The translations under genes were made by a program, and so were the position numbers. Of a DNA stretch of 24,629 nucleotides, positions 10,751 through 20,876 are shown one piece after another. The notes below the pieces were generated by a model. It was not told the origin of the DNA and ran no database searches. It saw nothing but the letters and a program-made list of their open reading frames with translations. The stretch is from Chara braunii. Lineage: Eukaryota; Streptophyta; Charophyceae; Charales; Characeae. The stretch lies in contig BFEA01000990.1 of the NCBI GenBank assembly GCA_003427395.1, forward strand, positions 193,062 to 217,690, given 5' to 3'. Within the stretch, counting starts at the first letter, position 1. Every line of letters starts with the position of its first letter.

Positions 10751-11296
10751 CTACCAATTATAGTTATCCCTAATGTGTAACGCGCCACGCATGCTCCTTC
10801 GCTCCTGTAAAGGCGCCTGAAGAATCGCCTCCCATTCAACAAAATCCACTTGTCTCTCTCCATGCTCCTGCTGCCAGTCACTAGTAACCAGCCCCACCAT
10901 CTCCGCAACCACATCAACCCCACGACTTGGTGCTTCATTGGGTACGTCACTGGAAACCTTGGTTACATAGACCGTAACCTCACACAACACGTCCTCGCGA
11001 TATCCCAACCCCACACACAACTCCAGAACCAATGCCCCGTTCGCCATCACCCGGTAATAACGAACAGACGAATTCGCCACCCGCAGGCTATACTTGAAAT
11101 CCAACCCCTTATCGTCACCCCGACGATGACGTAACTCGTGAACCACTATCGCCCGTCCACACACTTCGTCGACGCACGTAGTCACGATATCCATGACAGC
11201 TACTACCGAACGAGTTCCACCCAAAACAAGCCCAGAAAAAAAAATGCCACACGACCTTCGTACAATCCCCCCAACTGAAAGAAGACAACGATACAC
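10751..11296 (-). CDS. Unassigned 181-codon reading frame (hypothetical)
   Basis: I do not recognise this protein. The first 50 residues are hydrophobic and unconvincing. From about residue 55 the composition looks like a folded soluble protein: alternating V/L with E, D, R and K, and motifs such as VVHELRHRRGDD, RYYRVMANGALVLE and SDWQQEHGERQVDFVEWEAI. No catalytic motif, signal peptide or repeat can be named. The + strand here is A/C-rich, which makes stops on the minus strand rare, and a second minus-strand frame (11115-11360) is also open, so chance is a real alternative. If coding, the believable part is about 10,760-11,140, and it may be an exon or a mobile-element remnant. Neighbours give no context. 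Confidence 0.35.
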   Translation of the reverse strand: MYRCLLSVGGIVRRSCGIFFSGLVLGGTRSVVAVMDIVTTCVDEVCGRAIVVHELRHRRGDDKGLDFKYSLRVANSSVRYYRVMANGALVLELCVGLGYREDVLCEVTVYVTKVSSDVPNEAPSRGVDVVAEMVGLVTSDWQQEHGERQVDFVEWEAILQAPLQERRSMRGALHIRDNYNW

Positions 11297-11796
11297 ACGC
11301 GCACGAACACCAGTAAGTATTAAAACAAATCCCGCCCGCTACCACGGGACGTACCCTCATCTATTAATCTACACCATATATCTCCGGAATCAGAAACTAA
11401 TAAGAGTCACCACATAGGCTGCATATGACTCGCCTATTAACGCACACCAATCACGCACAAACCATGACATGCAACATCCGTGTTCTCTTGCCACCTAGAA
11501 AATACCTGACTGAGCAACCCAACACATTAAACCCTCCTCAACCTTGTTCTCAAACACACGTATTGCTCCCGCTATAACTCCGCTCTCACTCACGAACCAA
11601 CCCCTACTCTCCTTTCTTCACCAAGGCTCTTAGCAAAGTAAGTACTGTGTAAGGAATCACCGACCTAGCTACTTATACCCGACCTCCCTCGACAAATAAT
11701 GAAATACTTTTGTACGTTGCCAATCACAGACAACAACCCACCAAAGCCCAAAATAACACAGAAATAGCCAACCTAACACTTATAGGTTTCTTTTGG
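11297..11796. other. A/C-rich, no gene seen
   Basis: The G-poor + strand composition continues. Open frames are short and lack motifs. The stretch ends at a long A tract. Confidence 0.5.
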
Positions 11797-11847
<51 letters not shown>

Positions 11848-11899
11848 AAAAAATTAAAAATTAAAAAATTAAAAAAATTAAAAAATTAAAAAATTAAAA
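11797..11899 (+). repeat. A49 tract followed by (ATTAAAAA)n
   Basis: Forty-nine consecutive A (11797-11845) pass into ATTAAAAA-type repeats until 11899. Such a tail often marks the 3' end of a retroposed element on the + strand, but I see no AATAAA just upstream and no coding end of an element, so the origin is open. Long homopolymers are also error-prone in assemblies. Confidence 0.8.
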
Positions 11900-12475
11900 G
11901 CCCCGAAAACATAAGATATCCTCTCTAAAAAAATCCGCTACAACAGAGCATCACACTTCCCACCAAAACATTTCCCCGAAAACATAGTTAACTGAAACAC
12001 AACCAAAGGTTCTTCCCAGCAAACATGCCTACTTCTGACCACTAACACTACCATATATACCCCCCTCCGCCCCTGAATGCCACCATGAACCCTAAAAAAG
12101 TCGGTGCAGAACGTACTATTAAAAGCACCCCTATGCGCACCGCCCCTCTTGCTCTGAGTAACTACTATACCTAACCATAACCAAGTGCCTTAACCCGAAT
12201 ATATATATATAGTTTAAAAAAAAAAACCCAAAAAAAGACCCCCACTATGAAGCCCGTCCCCCAGCCGTCACCACTACAAATAAATACATAAGCCACCCTC
12301 ACTTATTAAGAATCTAACTTCAGCAGAAACCATAAAAGAACAAAATCTTACAGCCCCCCCTAATCTGTAATCTAGACCATCGCACTTATTATGCAAAAAC
12401 TTGGTGAGACCTAAAGGCATCGGTGTAAAGCTAGGATAGAAAGCTAACCCCATTACTTGTATGTAACATGTGCAG
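11900..12475. other. No gene; possible intron ending at 12475
   Basis: A/C-rich to about 12,270, with an (AT)n tract near 12,200-12,210, then more balanced. The segment ends CTAACCCCATTACTTGTATGTAACATGTGCAG, whose last bases (TGCAG, AG at 12474-12475) fit a 3' splice acceptor before the coding-like sequence. I could not place a matching donor or upstream exon. Confidence 0.4.
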
Positions 12476-15130
12476 GACCAAGACAATATCCAAATGGGCT
12501 GGCACCCAGAACTGGTCATCAGCATTAGACCATTCTGCATGCTCAGACCACCCATCGTACACTGTCAGATAGCCATGTTGGCTATCCCTGCTAACGTGCT
12601 GCTTCAAGTACATGAGGCTACGAATGGACAGACTCCCTTCCTGATAGAGAACTTGTCTTTCAGTGATTGGGTTGCCTTGGTCGCAGTAATGCAAACCAGA
12701 CCCCAGGAACTACCTGACAAGATCAAGGAACTTGCTACCAACACTGCGCAGTTATGCAGGAAGTCAGCCATCGAAAATAGAGAGCTAAATCTCATCGTCG
12801 CCAAAGCCGAGAAGGTCATCCTCGACCTCCATGGCTACGATTCTTCACATTTGGACAGTGCTGGCCAGATATCCACAAACGATCCTATTGACACATTCAC
12901 TGATACATATATCAGCAGCATTGCTCTAACTCCTGTGGAGCTGGAATACTTCAAAAAGAAGGAGACGGTGCGAAGGGAGTCTGCCCACATCAACATTTCC
13001 GCTTCTGCAAGGGAACGAGCCGCAAGTTCGGGAAGAACAACTTGTTTTTACCCCTTGCATCAAGTACCTAGACGGAGAAGGCAGTACAACGTGTCCATAA
13101 TCGCCTATGGAAGCTGGATACCTTCAACTACATGGCTCCAATCAGTGCCGATGCATACATGGCGCTTGCAGGACTGACTGATGCCGACATAGACGATTGT
13201 CGCATTGCCGCCAGGAATGCTACTATACACTTCCCTGCCGCGAGGTCTGACCTTGACGCAGACTTCCCCCCAATCTCCAAACTGGAAATGGGCAAGTGGT
13301 CCAAGATGCCGCTGCTGCACCAAAAGGGGATTCCCAAGTTCCCAACAGACCTGCTGGACCTGAAGAAGTTGTGGAACGCAGGAAGACCCTTCCTCAAGTG
13401 CCCCTGCCCGGGTTGTGAGATAAACTTCACATGCCTGGACCATATGGTCTGGTACGTCATCGGCAACCTTGACAAGCTGGACCCGCAGGCGCCTTCCGAC
13501 AAGATCAAAATGCTAGAGTTCCAGGCGCTGCTGAGGACGTCCTAGAGGAAACCGATCTTGGCGCAAATCACTTTTATCTTCATGAGAGAGTACATGATGA
13601 AGATCCTGCACCTTATCACGCAAAACAAGGTTATCACACCTGAAGAGATACTCAACTTTGAAGACTTCAAGGATGTGCCTTTCGTCCGAAAGTTCACGGC
13701 TGCGGTACTTCCTAACGCGGAAGGGTTACTTGTGCAAACACCCAGCAATAGAGGTGAGATCATCGATCACGAGGACATCTCGCTCCGTAGATGCCGGCTA
13801 ATGCGACTTGGCACCCCACACACAGACTCACCCACATCATGCACTCCACCTGCGTGCACCCCACAGCATACGCAGACCCTTAGATCAGGCGCAACGACAA
13901 CACTCACACCAGCACACCTCGCTTCATCATCCACTCCCTTCTCCCGAACACCCACGGAGACCAATGGTGCACCACGAGGCATGCTATCACAACCAAGACC
14001 TACTGAACAGCAAACCCCCACACCTAACACCCTGCCACACTTCACCAAGCAACTCAGCTCAATACCCACGCAACAGAACAACCACAACACACCACAGACG
14101 CCTGCAAATCCACAACAAAATGCCCACCCTCACCCCCAACCACAATCAGATACACAGCCCGGCGCCAAACCACTCCCCAACATCACACCACCAAACCAAC
14201 TTCCCACACCCACCCAAACTGCCCCCCATCTACAGATCAACGCTTTCACTTTTGCCGCAGCACAACTTGCCGCCAGAAACACCTCCGCACTCACCCCAAA
14301 CACCAGCCCACTCGGGCCTTTCCTCGTTCCACAAAGGAACACTAATGCAGAGTCGCAGACACCCATGACCAGTCTACATACACTCCCATAACCACAACTT
14401 TCACACCACACAACGGTGCCACCACTGCAATCCCAATTGTAGCAAACAGGAACACTGATGCTGAAAGATTGGCAAGATGGAGAGAACAGTTGTTGAGCAT
14501 TGCCATGAACCCTCTACCCGCGCCGCTTAGAAAGAACACCCAAAGAGGCAACAAAACTTGCAGAGCACAACCACTGCAGGGCAGCAAGGGAAAGCAAACG
14601 AGACGGAACCAGCCACGTTATGACCAACGCCAACCTGACATGCACGATATCCTCCATGCCCAAGCACAGCGACTGAATGCCGCTACCGGACGACAGATAT
14701 CCCACACACCTCCCTACCCCCTGCAGCACGTCATCATCCCCAACCAACAGTTGGCTGCCACCGCTGCACCACAAGAAGCAACCACACCCACCATCCCTCC
14801 CCTGCACACATGGAACTCCCCCACCGAACAACTGCTGCACCAATGGACTCAGAGATACAATGGCGCCTCCATACATGTACAAGGGGAGACACAGACGGAC
14901 CCGGAGATCATACAAGTCAGCAGCAACGAGGTCAACGACGGGGACATGGCTCAGTTCCCCATCACAATCAGCTCACTATCTCCGGACACACCGCTGCGGC
15001 CTGGTTCTGCAATCGAGGCGCTCAAGTACAACTATGGTGCGAGTAGTGCGGACTCTTCTCTTCTCCGGGCATCCAGTAATCAGACAACACTCAGGGCCGA
15101 ATCTGCAACATCAGATGACCTACGAAACAC
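12476..15130 (+). pseudogene. Decayed, unrecognised multi-part gene (possibly of a mobile element)
   Basis: Family not recognised. Four coding-like stretches follow one another: frame 2 (12476 to about 13,010), frame 3 (about 13,010-13,065), frame 1 (about 13,070-14,391, crossed by one in-frame TAG at 13543-13545), and frame 3 (about 14,380-15,130). The front part is helix-rich and charged (VELEYFKKKETVRRESAH). The middle holds a Cys/His cluster, FLKCPCPGCEINFTCLDHM, near 13,395-13,440, which might bind zinc. After about 13,800 the protein becomes Pro/Thr/Gln/Asn/His-rich low complexity, ending with a more ordered stretch near 14,430-15,110 (RLARWREQLLSIAMNPLP). The first stretch has no ATG at its left edge, only GTG, but a splice-acceptor-like AG lies there, so it may be an internal exon. 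The shared strand, similar base use and handover of frames argue for one gene that has decayed, or for base-call errors. Confidence 0.55.
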
Positions 15131-15270
15131 CCTCGGTGGCGGACAAGCGCGGCCGATCCACGGCCGCGGCCGAGTCCGCGACCCTCGCGGACGCGTGGCG
15201 GCCGGTGGGGAGGGGGTTTGGGGATTTGGAAAGCGCCATGGGGCGGCGCATCCCCAGCCCCCCCCCCTCA
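15131..15270. repeat. GC-rich palindromic island
   Basis: Base composition jumps to very GC-rich at about 15,131 and drops into an A tract at 15,270. GTCCGCGA (15174-15181) pairs with TCGCGGAC (15185-15192), leaving a 3-nt loop. Outside it, CGGCCG-CCACG words pair with CGTGG-CGGCCG (about 15,150-15,204), giving a long imperfect foldback. A + strand frame different from the preceding gene reads SATLADAWRPVGRGFG, which looks more protein-like than chance. This could be an inserted GC-rich repeat with an A-rich tail (15,270-15,320). Confidence 0.6.
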
Positions 15271-15341
15271 AAAAAAAAAAGAACATAAGAAAACATAAAC
15301 AAACAAAGAAAAGAAACGTTTTTTTTTTTCTTTCTGCGACA

Positions 15342-15342
15342 C

Positions 15343-15390
<48 letters not shown>

Positions 15391-15391
15391 A
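15342..15391. repeat. Compound (GT)n(GA)n microsatellite
   Basis: About 12 GT units run directly into about 14 GA units (junction near 15,365). A T-rich stretch follows to about 15,420. Confidence 0.95.
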
Positions 15392-15427
15392 CCCGTTTTT
15401 TTAATCTTTTTTTCCTTTTTTCATCTT

Positions 15428-16562
15428 TGTGCAAGGAACCTATCCGTTCGTCACTTGCTGGAGTGTATCAAATAACATGCATGTAACACAGATCTCACAA
15501 ATTTGCAATGTCTCACACAAAGTTTAATGAAAGATGAGTGGAAACCAGAAAGCGCAACTCAATTATCACAACCAGATTAAGGAAAGAGAAACACGAGTTC
15601 AAAATGTAATGCTCCCAGCAATATTACAAGTCTTCTTTATCCAACAAGAGTTTCCGGCCTGGTGCTCATCAGCGCAATCAGCCAATCATCAAGAACAACG
15701 CTCAGCAGGTAAGTTCCATCATAGCTGAGTTCTCTCCTTTTTCCTCTTCTGTTTTCTCTGTCTCTCAATGTCTATAACCCTGGTTTACTCACACTCACCA
15801 TGCATGCACACTCCCTATCACACGAGGATCTACTCTAAATACTACTCACTGGTCTTCTCTACTAACTATTCCTACCACTATTACTAACTGGGGCTGGTGT
15901 TACTATGAGTACTCTTCTTCTAGCCAGCGCCTAACTCTCTCTCTCCATCCAGCGCAACTCTCAAGCATGTGCAACTCAATCACATTTGGTGCATAAGTGC
16001 CTTAGCACTTCCACACTCTCATGCAAATGAGTATCTGTTCAAATGGGAGGTTGGTCAGTCCTTTATAATGCTGGACTGGTCTGGCGTGGTCTGCATCCAG
16101 CCTCCAAGTGTCTGGGACTCCAACTCAGTACCTGTTGTTGCAAAGTGTGTGTCCAGCATCCTTCCCTATGGTCTGTCGCTGCTTTGGCCGACGGGCTTGT
16201 CTTTTGGACTTCTGGTCTGAATCAGATTTGACTCTTAGGATTGTGACTCGTCTGGGACTGTGACCTTTGACTTGTTGCCAAACAAACATGACCCTGTCTA
16301 AGCCTTAAAATTGAGCCCAGTACCTATTCGTCTAAGACCTAACTTTGACTTAAAAAAAATGATTTTTCATTTCACTCTCGATGCGACATTTGCTTAGGGG
16401 ACTTGTCCTTTGGAATGTTGCTCGTGAAATTGAGTTTTGGCCGACAGGGCCCTTTTTATGTTGGGGTCACATTTAGGGGTCTGAATCGTAAAGGATCTTT
16501 TACTCTCGCCGACCTAATTTCGAAGTCTTGTGAGAAATACTCATCTTTCTATAATATTAGCA
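15428..16562 (-). mobile_element. Candidate 3' LTR of the Ty3/gypsy element
   Basis: Read on the minus strand, a purine run (AAAGAGCAAGAAGAGG, 16578-16563) is followed at once by TG at 16562-16561. That is the expected order of polypurine tract and LTR start. About 500 bp in, TTATAAAGG (about 16,068-16,060) could be the TATA box. A TG...CA end could fall near 15,428 (minus CTTGCACA). The minus strand has no open frame here. Length (about 1.1 kb) is reasonable for this group. I did not find a matching copy on the other side of the element, so the boundaries rest on single motifs. On the + strand a donor-like CAG|GTAAGT sits at about 15,703-15,711, after a 57-codon open stretch; I do not call a gene from it. 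Confidence 0.4.
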
Positions 16563-16594
16563 CCTCTTCTTGCTCTTTCATAGTAGGACACCAG

Positions 16595-16745
16595 ATTCCA
16601 TTAGCTCTTCCCTACTGTACCAGCCGTCTTCACCTGGATCCTGATATGCAAATTTGACCTTAAACTGTCGTTGAGGTCTACCTTTGCGTCTGGTCTGAAT
16701 AATACTTTTCGCAACGATTTTATCAACATCAAATTTCTTATCCAT
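16595..16745 (-). pseudogene. Chromodomain-like C-terminal tail
   Basis: From 16745 the frame reads MDKKFDVDKIVAKSIIQTRR and on to FKVKFAYQDPGEDGWYSREEL, about 50 residues. Position after integrase, the V-x-x-I start, the F-K-V-K-F core strand and the single Trp before an acidic helix match the layout of chromovirus chromodomains. The usual aromatic cage is only partly visible (typical Y/W-x-x-W spacing is not exact). Such a tail can steer insertion toward marked chromatin. It stops just before the purine tract of the putative LTR, as expected. Confidence 0.6.
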
Positions 16746-16799
16746 ACTCGGAGGAATTGCTGATATTCAACTGGAAAATAGTTCATTAGTCACGCAAGG

Positions 16800-17900
16800 T
16801 AAGAACTTTGATGCATGAAAAACTGGGTATGTATGCAAATGTTGAGGTATCTCAATAACGTAGGAGGGTCCATCTACGTCTCCTATCACATCCAATACTT
16901 GTCAAAGTCCTCTGTAGGCAGGTAACAACTTCTGATAAATGTTCTCTTCGGGGATAAATTTTTTCGATTTTACCCATACCAGATCGCCTACAGCAACTGA
17001 GAAGGTCTTCAGAATCTGTGTTTATTAGCCTGTTCAACCATCTGATGTTGCGCTTTTATTATGTTTTTCTTTACCTTTTTCAATTTGTTTTATACTGTAT
17101 TGCAAATTTTTGAGTCCCTAGCTGAAGTTTATATACTTGATCTGGGTTCAGACAATCTACTGGTTTGCGGTTTGCCATCCTAAATGGAACTCCATCGGAG
17201 TTCTACAGGTAGATGAATGCACAAAATTAGTGTAGGCACTAGCAACGTAATGCAAATGTTCATCCCATCTGGTCGTGACGGATGTACATACGCAGCGTCT
17301 GCTGCAGAATTTTATTAATTTGCTCAGTCTGCTCATTCGTCTAAGGATGCCCGCCTGACGATATCGTTAATTTAGAGCCATAGACACTCATTGGTTGCTG
17401 CCATTGTTTACTGGAGAAATGAGAGTCTCTGTCACTAATAATAGTCAAGGGATGACCATAGTCCTTTACCCAGTGGTTTAAGAATTCTCGAATCACTAAG
17501 TCAGTCCTAGCTTCCGCAGATAATGCTGTGTGGACAACAAACTTACTGAATCTGTCAACAATTACCATAACTTGGTTTTTCTCATTCCTGCTATTTAACT
17601 TAGTATCCATGAAATCAATAGACACAGAGTCTCCAAGACCTGTTGGGATAGACAATGACTTTAATAGACCAAGGGGAGACTGTGTGGTGCTCTTGTTTCG
17701 CTGACACACTTGACAACCTTGTACATACGAAATGCAATCATGTTTCATTTGAGGCCAGATATAAGAACGCAAAAGGTTAACATAGGTTTTTTTCCACTGA
17801 AAATTACCTTCAGTACCATGGCATTCCCCAGGATCACACTTTTTATCTCCTCCTTGTCTGGAATACAAAGCCTATCACGCACATCGGTTCTTTCAAACAA
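16800..17900 (-). pseudogene. Integrase
   Basis: The zinc-binding front has the CHGTEGNF...CQVCQRNK pattern (about 17,825-17,695). Its second His position is Asn, so zinc binding is probably lost. The catalytic core keeps Asp in VSIDFMD (17616-17614), Asp in IISDRD (17433-17431) and Glu in EQTEQIN (17325-17323). The last two are exactly 36 codons apart, the D-x35-E rule. A TAG at 17343-17341 stands where this family has Gln in HPQT. Beyond about 17,250 the frame shifts, and VASAYTN and PFRMANRKP lie in different frames. The C-terminal part (about 16,980-16,810) has GDLVWV and PAYRG, then TGA at 16904-16902, then PVFHASK. This enzyme inserts the DNA copy into chromosomes. Confidence 0.93.
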
Positions 17901-18059
17901 TAGTCTTTGAGTTACTCAATAGTTAGGAAACTTGTGTGGCACTTCTTGAACACGTTTCAACATAGCGCCATAAACAGGATCAGTGGAATATGCATTCCCA
18001 ATCTTATCTTGAAGTTCGACGCTTATGTCTAACTATGTTATAATGGAACTTAAAAAGTT

Positions 18060-18435
18060 AGATTTTGGACTCAATGCGTCAGCAACAACGTTGCACTTAA
18101 CTTTTACTTGCTTTAGTTCAAAATCATATTGATCGATTTTCGCGACCCACCTTGTTAGTTTAGGGGTCATTTAGGTCTTCGTTTTCAGTCAGCGGAGTGT
18201 CTGATGATCTGAGTACACTTTGAAGTGGCCACCTATGAGATAATGACCCCAATGGTTCAAGGCTTCCCGGAGAGCGTACAACTCTCTTTCATACGTGGAA
18301 GCGGCGACCTTCTCACTAGGCAATCGTCGAGACATAAACTCAACAGGTTTGTATCCATTCTCATCATCTTATTGGAGTACAACACCTATCCCGTACTGAC
18401 TGACGTCGGTGGTAACAACAAAAGGCAGAGATACA
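18060..18435 (-). pseudogene. RNase H domain and tether
   Basis: Starts with PFVVTTDVSQYGIGVVLQ (first acidic residue, Asp codon 18407-18405), broken by TAA at 18371-18369. It continues with YERELYALREALNHW (Glu), VYSDHQTL (Asp) and, after two further stops, NVVADALS (last Asp, 18080-18078). The four acidic positions of the Ty3/gypsy RNase H are all kept. The domain degrades the RNA strand of the RNA/DNA hybrid. A less conserved tether to integrase (DKIGNAYSTDPVYGAM) follows to about 17,900, with one stop near 18,033. Confidence 0.9.
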
Positions 18436-19518
18436 GTCTTGGTCCCACTTCCAGATTGTTTCCTCTTTCAACAGTTTGCGAAGGAGAGCAACAATTATCG
18501 TAAAATGTTTCACGAATTTGCGACAGTAGTTAGCCAACCCAAGGAACAATCGTAGTTCCGTTAAAGTGCATGGGTTAGGCCAATCTCGAATAGCTGCGAT
18601 TTTTGCGTCATCCGGTTTAATTCCGTCTCCGTCTAGAACGTGTCCCGAGTACAATACCTAACGCTTTGCCCACTCGCACTTTTTGGGGTTCAATTTCAAT
18701 TTTGCATCACGTAATTTATTTAGCACGAGTCGAAGGTGCTCACAATGCTCGTTTAGATTTGTACTAAAAATCAGGATATCATCCAGATATATAACCACAA
18801 ATTTATCGAGCCACTCACAAAAATGTTCATTCATTGTTCGTTGAAAGGTTGCGGGTGCGTTACTAAGACCAAAGGGAAACACAATGAATTCATAGTGTCA
18901 AATGTCCATACCTAGTACGAAAGACAGTCGTATATTGGTCTTCTGGTTCTATCTCAATCTGATGGTAGTCAAACTTCAAGTCAATGTTTGCAAAGTATTT
19001 GCTACCTTGAACTCTATCCAACAAATCATCAATTTTGGGTAATGGCTCAACATTTTCAACAATTATGTCGTTCAATCTCTTATAATCAATACACATGCGG
19101 ACCCCGCCATCTTTCTTTGGCACAAACAGCACTGACGCACCATAGGGTGAGGAGCAGGCCTAATCCATCCCTTTTCCAGCATTTCATCTAACTGGGTTCG
19201 CAGTTCATCTAATTCTTTTGGTGATATTCTATATATTGGGCCCTTTGGAGTTTGACTTCCAAGTATAATATCGATGCGATGCTTAATGGGTCGTTCTACC
19301 ACACGGCTTGGGGTCTCTGTCACATCTGCGAATTCTTTCAGAATTTTTTCAATTTCTGGGGACCTTACCTCCTCCTTAACTTCCCCTTCCTTTATCGGGC
19401 GCACATATGCCACAAACACTTGATCAAACATGTTATATTTCTTTATGTGACGGGCGAACGCAGGGACACGCATGCAATAATGAGCTAAGCTGCTTTCCTT
19501 ACGAGATTCATGATACAA
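18364..19518 (-). pseudogene. Reverse transcriptase
   Basis: In order: the N-terminal landmark ELRTQLDEMLEKGWIRPA (about 19,210-19,155); VLFVPKKDGGVRMCIDYKRLND (about 19,130-19,070); the first catalytic Asp in YFANIDLK; FPFGLSNAPATFQ; and the YLDD active site (18789-18778) within VVIYLDDILIFS. The thumb follows with PKKCEWAKR, then the LRLFLGLANYCRKFV segment (18654-18540). Breaks are a frame change near 19,132, an apparent 7-nt insertion at 18895-18901 and stops near 18,657. The usual Ser-Gly before YHQ is Phe-Asp here (18973-18968). The enzyme copies element RNA into DNA in the particle; this copy is inactive. Confidence 0.95.
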
Positions 19519-19554
19519 GCGGATCTTATTCTTTCCACCCTGCGGGCTAGGGAG

Positions 19555-19931
19555 TCAACACTCATGTGCTCTCAACTTCACATCCGCATCTACAGCTTCC
19601 CCCCAATCTGTGCCTAAAAGAATGTCAAAAGGGAGACTATCTTCCACCAAGAGAGTCAGAGAGTGGAGAACGCGTTTCACCTTCCCCTGTGCTTCGAGCC
19701 GAAAGTATGTCTTGACACCCTTAACATATCTGTCCATAACTATTTCGCCGTTATTTGTTAATATACTTGTTATGGACTCATTCAATTGCTTAACCTTTAG
19801 CCCAAGACGCAACTTTTGTTGACCTTTCTTACTATATAGCTGCGCGTTGACCCACTGTCAATCATTCCACCTACTCTTACTTTATTGACTTCTGAATCTG
19901 CAATTATTAGTTGCCCTTTACGTTTCTTCAT
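19555..19931 (-). pseudogene. Aspartic protease (retropepsin-like)
   Basis: A short frame from 19931 gives MKKRKGQLIIADSEVNK, then the catalytic motif DSGST (Asp codon 19859-19857), in the context GGMIDSGSTRSYI. The flap and C-terminal part are in another frame (19812-19555) and end with the characteristic PFDILLGTDW motif. Order, spacing (about 85-90 residues between the two motifs) and position between zinc knuckle and RT fit the single-domain protease that cuts the polyprotein as a dimer. A frame change between about 19,840 and 19,810 breaks it. The linker upstream (20183-19944) shows no domain. Confidence 0.85.
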
Positions 19932-20074
19932 TTCAGTCCAGGCTTAGCGACGAGTGGTCAACTTATCACTTATGCCAGCGAGGGATCCACCTAGAGAGGT
20001 ACACATACTAACTACCTCTAGACAACTAATTAGGTGGGGATCGTCTACCTCTTCAGTTTTTGCTACAGGAACCT

Positions 20075-20801
20075 TCAAATTGGAGGATTCCAGTCTACTT
20101 GCATCCGAAATCCTGACACTTCCTGTAGAGGCAATTGAGACCTGTACTGGCTGATCCCTTTTGGTTGTTTGTAGTCTGGGCAAAAGGGAACAATGTGGTC
20201 GGGGTCACCATATTCGAGGCATTGTCCAACAATTTTTCTGTCTTGCCAAAAAAAAAAATTCTTCTCATCTACTCCCAACTTCCCAAGGTTTGCCTTCGAG
20301 AATACCATGATGGAGTGGATATGGTCGGTTCCAGTTTCCATTCCACGTACCTTTTCCTCTTCCTCATGTGGAGTTGAGTCATTGGCAACCTTGCGAGGGA
20401 CCATTGCCCCTTCCACCCACGTAGTAGCTATCTTTGCTACTACCCCTCTGGGTGTCTGGTCCTCTACCTCCACGACCGCGGCCTCCTCTTCTTCTACCAC
20501 CGCCTCTTCCTTGTCGCCCTCCCCCGCGGGCTGCAACGGCGGTGTAGTCCCCCTCTTGAACTACCGGTCCGTTGTGTACATCTCCCTCTAGACCGTAGTC
20601 TATTTGGTCATATGAGAGAGTTTTGACACCTCCTTCTTCAAAGGTCAGAAGGAGGTTGTCTTTTCCTTGGATACGTCCCGAGATGGTTTGATTTTGCCAT
20701 TTATTGCCGGCCTGTAGGTCTTTCCAATAATGACAGTAATTTGGCTCAGCCAAGAAACCGGCATGGTCGATCTCAATCTTACTAAATTTCTCATATGTCA
20801 T
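20075..20801 (-). pseudogene. gag C-terminal part: Arg/Gly-rich tract and zinc knuckle
   Basis: 20801-20379 encodes a linker and then a dense Arg/Gly tract (GGGRRRGGRGRGGRG), as in nucleocapsid-type RNA-binding regions. In another frame (20536-20075) follows a zinc-knuckle-like motif at 20221-20180. The spacing is that of C-x2-C-x4-H-x4-C, but the second position is Tyr (CLEYGDPDHIVPFC; TAT at 20212-20210), which should abolish metal binding. One G-to-A change from TGT would explain it. The knuckle lies before the protease, its usual place. Confidence 0.75.
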
Positions 20802-20876
20802 CCGTTTTTCCTTGGTACGGGGATACAGTTGAGTGCGGGGAGGATCAGACTGTGCTATAGCAAAGTTGTTAAGGAT

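Noticed and set aside
13767-14411. Minus-strand Gly/Val/Cys-rich frames and a second + strand frame (13808-14368)
   Set aside because: Shadows of the Pro/Thr/Gln-rich + strand gene; repetitive composition explains their length.
15184-15198. CGGACGCGTGG resembling a cDNA-library SalI/MluI adapter
   Set aside because: Only 11 bases match, within a very GC-rich palindromic stretch, and no vector sequence follows.
15534-15711. 57-codon + strand exon ending in a perfect donor CAG|GTAAGT
   Set aside because: Lies inside the candidate LTR, has no recognisable domain and no acceptor partner; a donor match alone is weak evidence.
20193-20591. 132-codon + strand Ser/Thr/Phe-rich frame
   Set aside because: Antisense shadow of the Arg/Gly-rich and zinc-knuckle part of gag.
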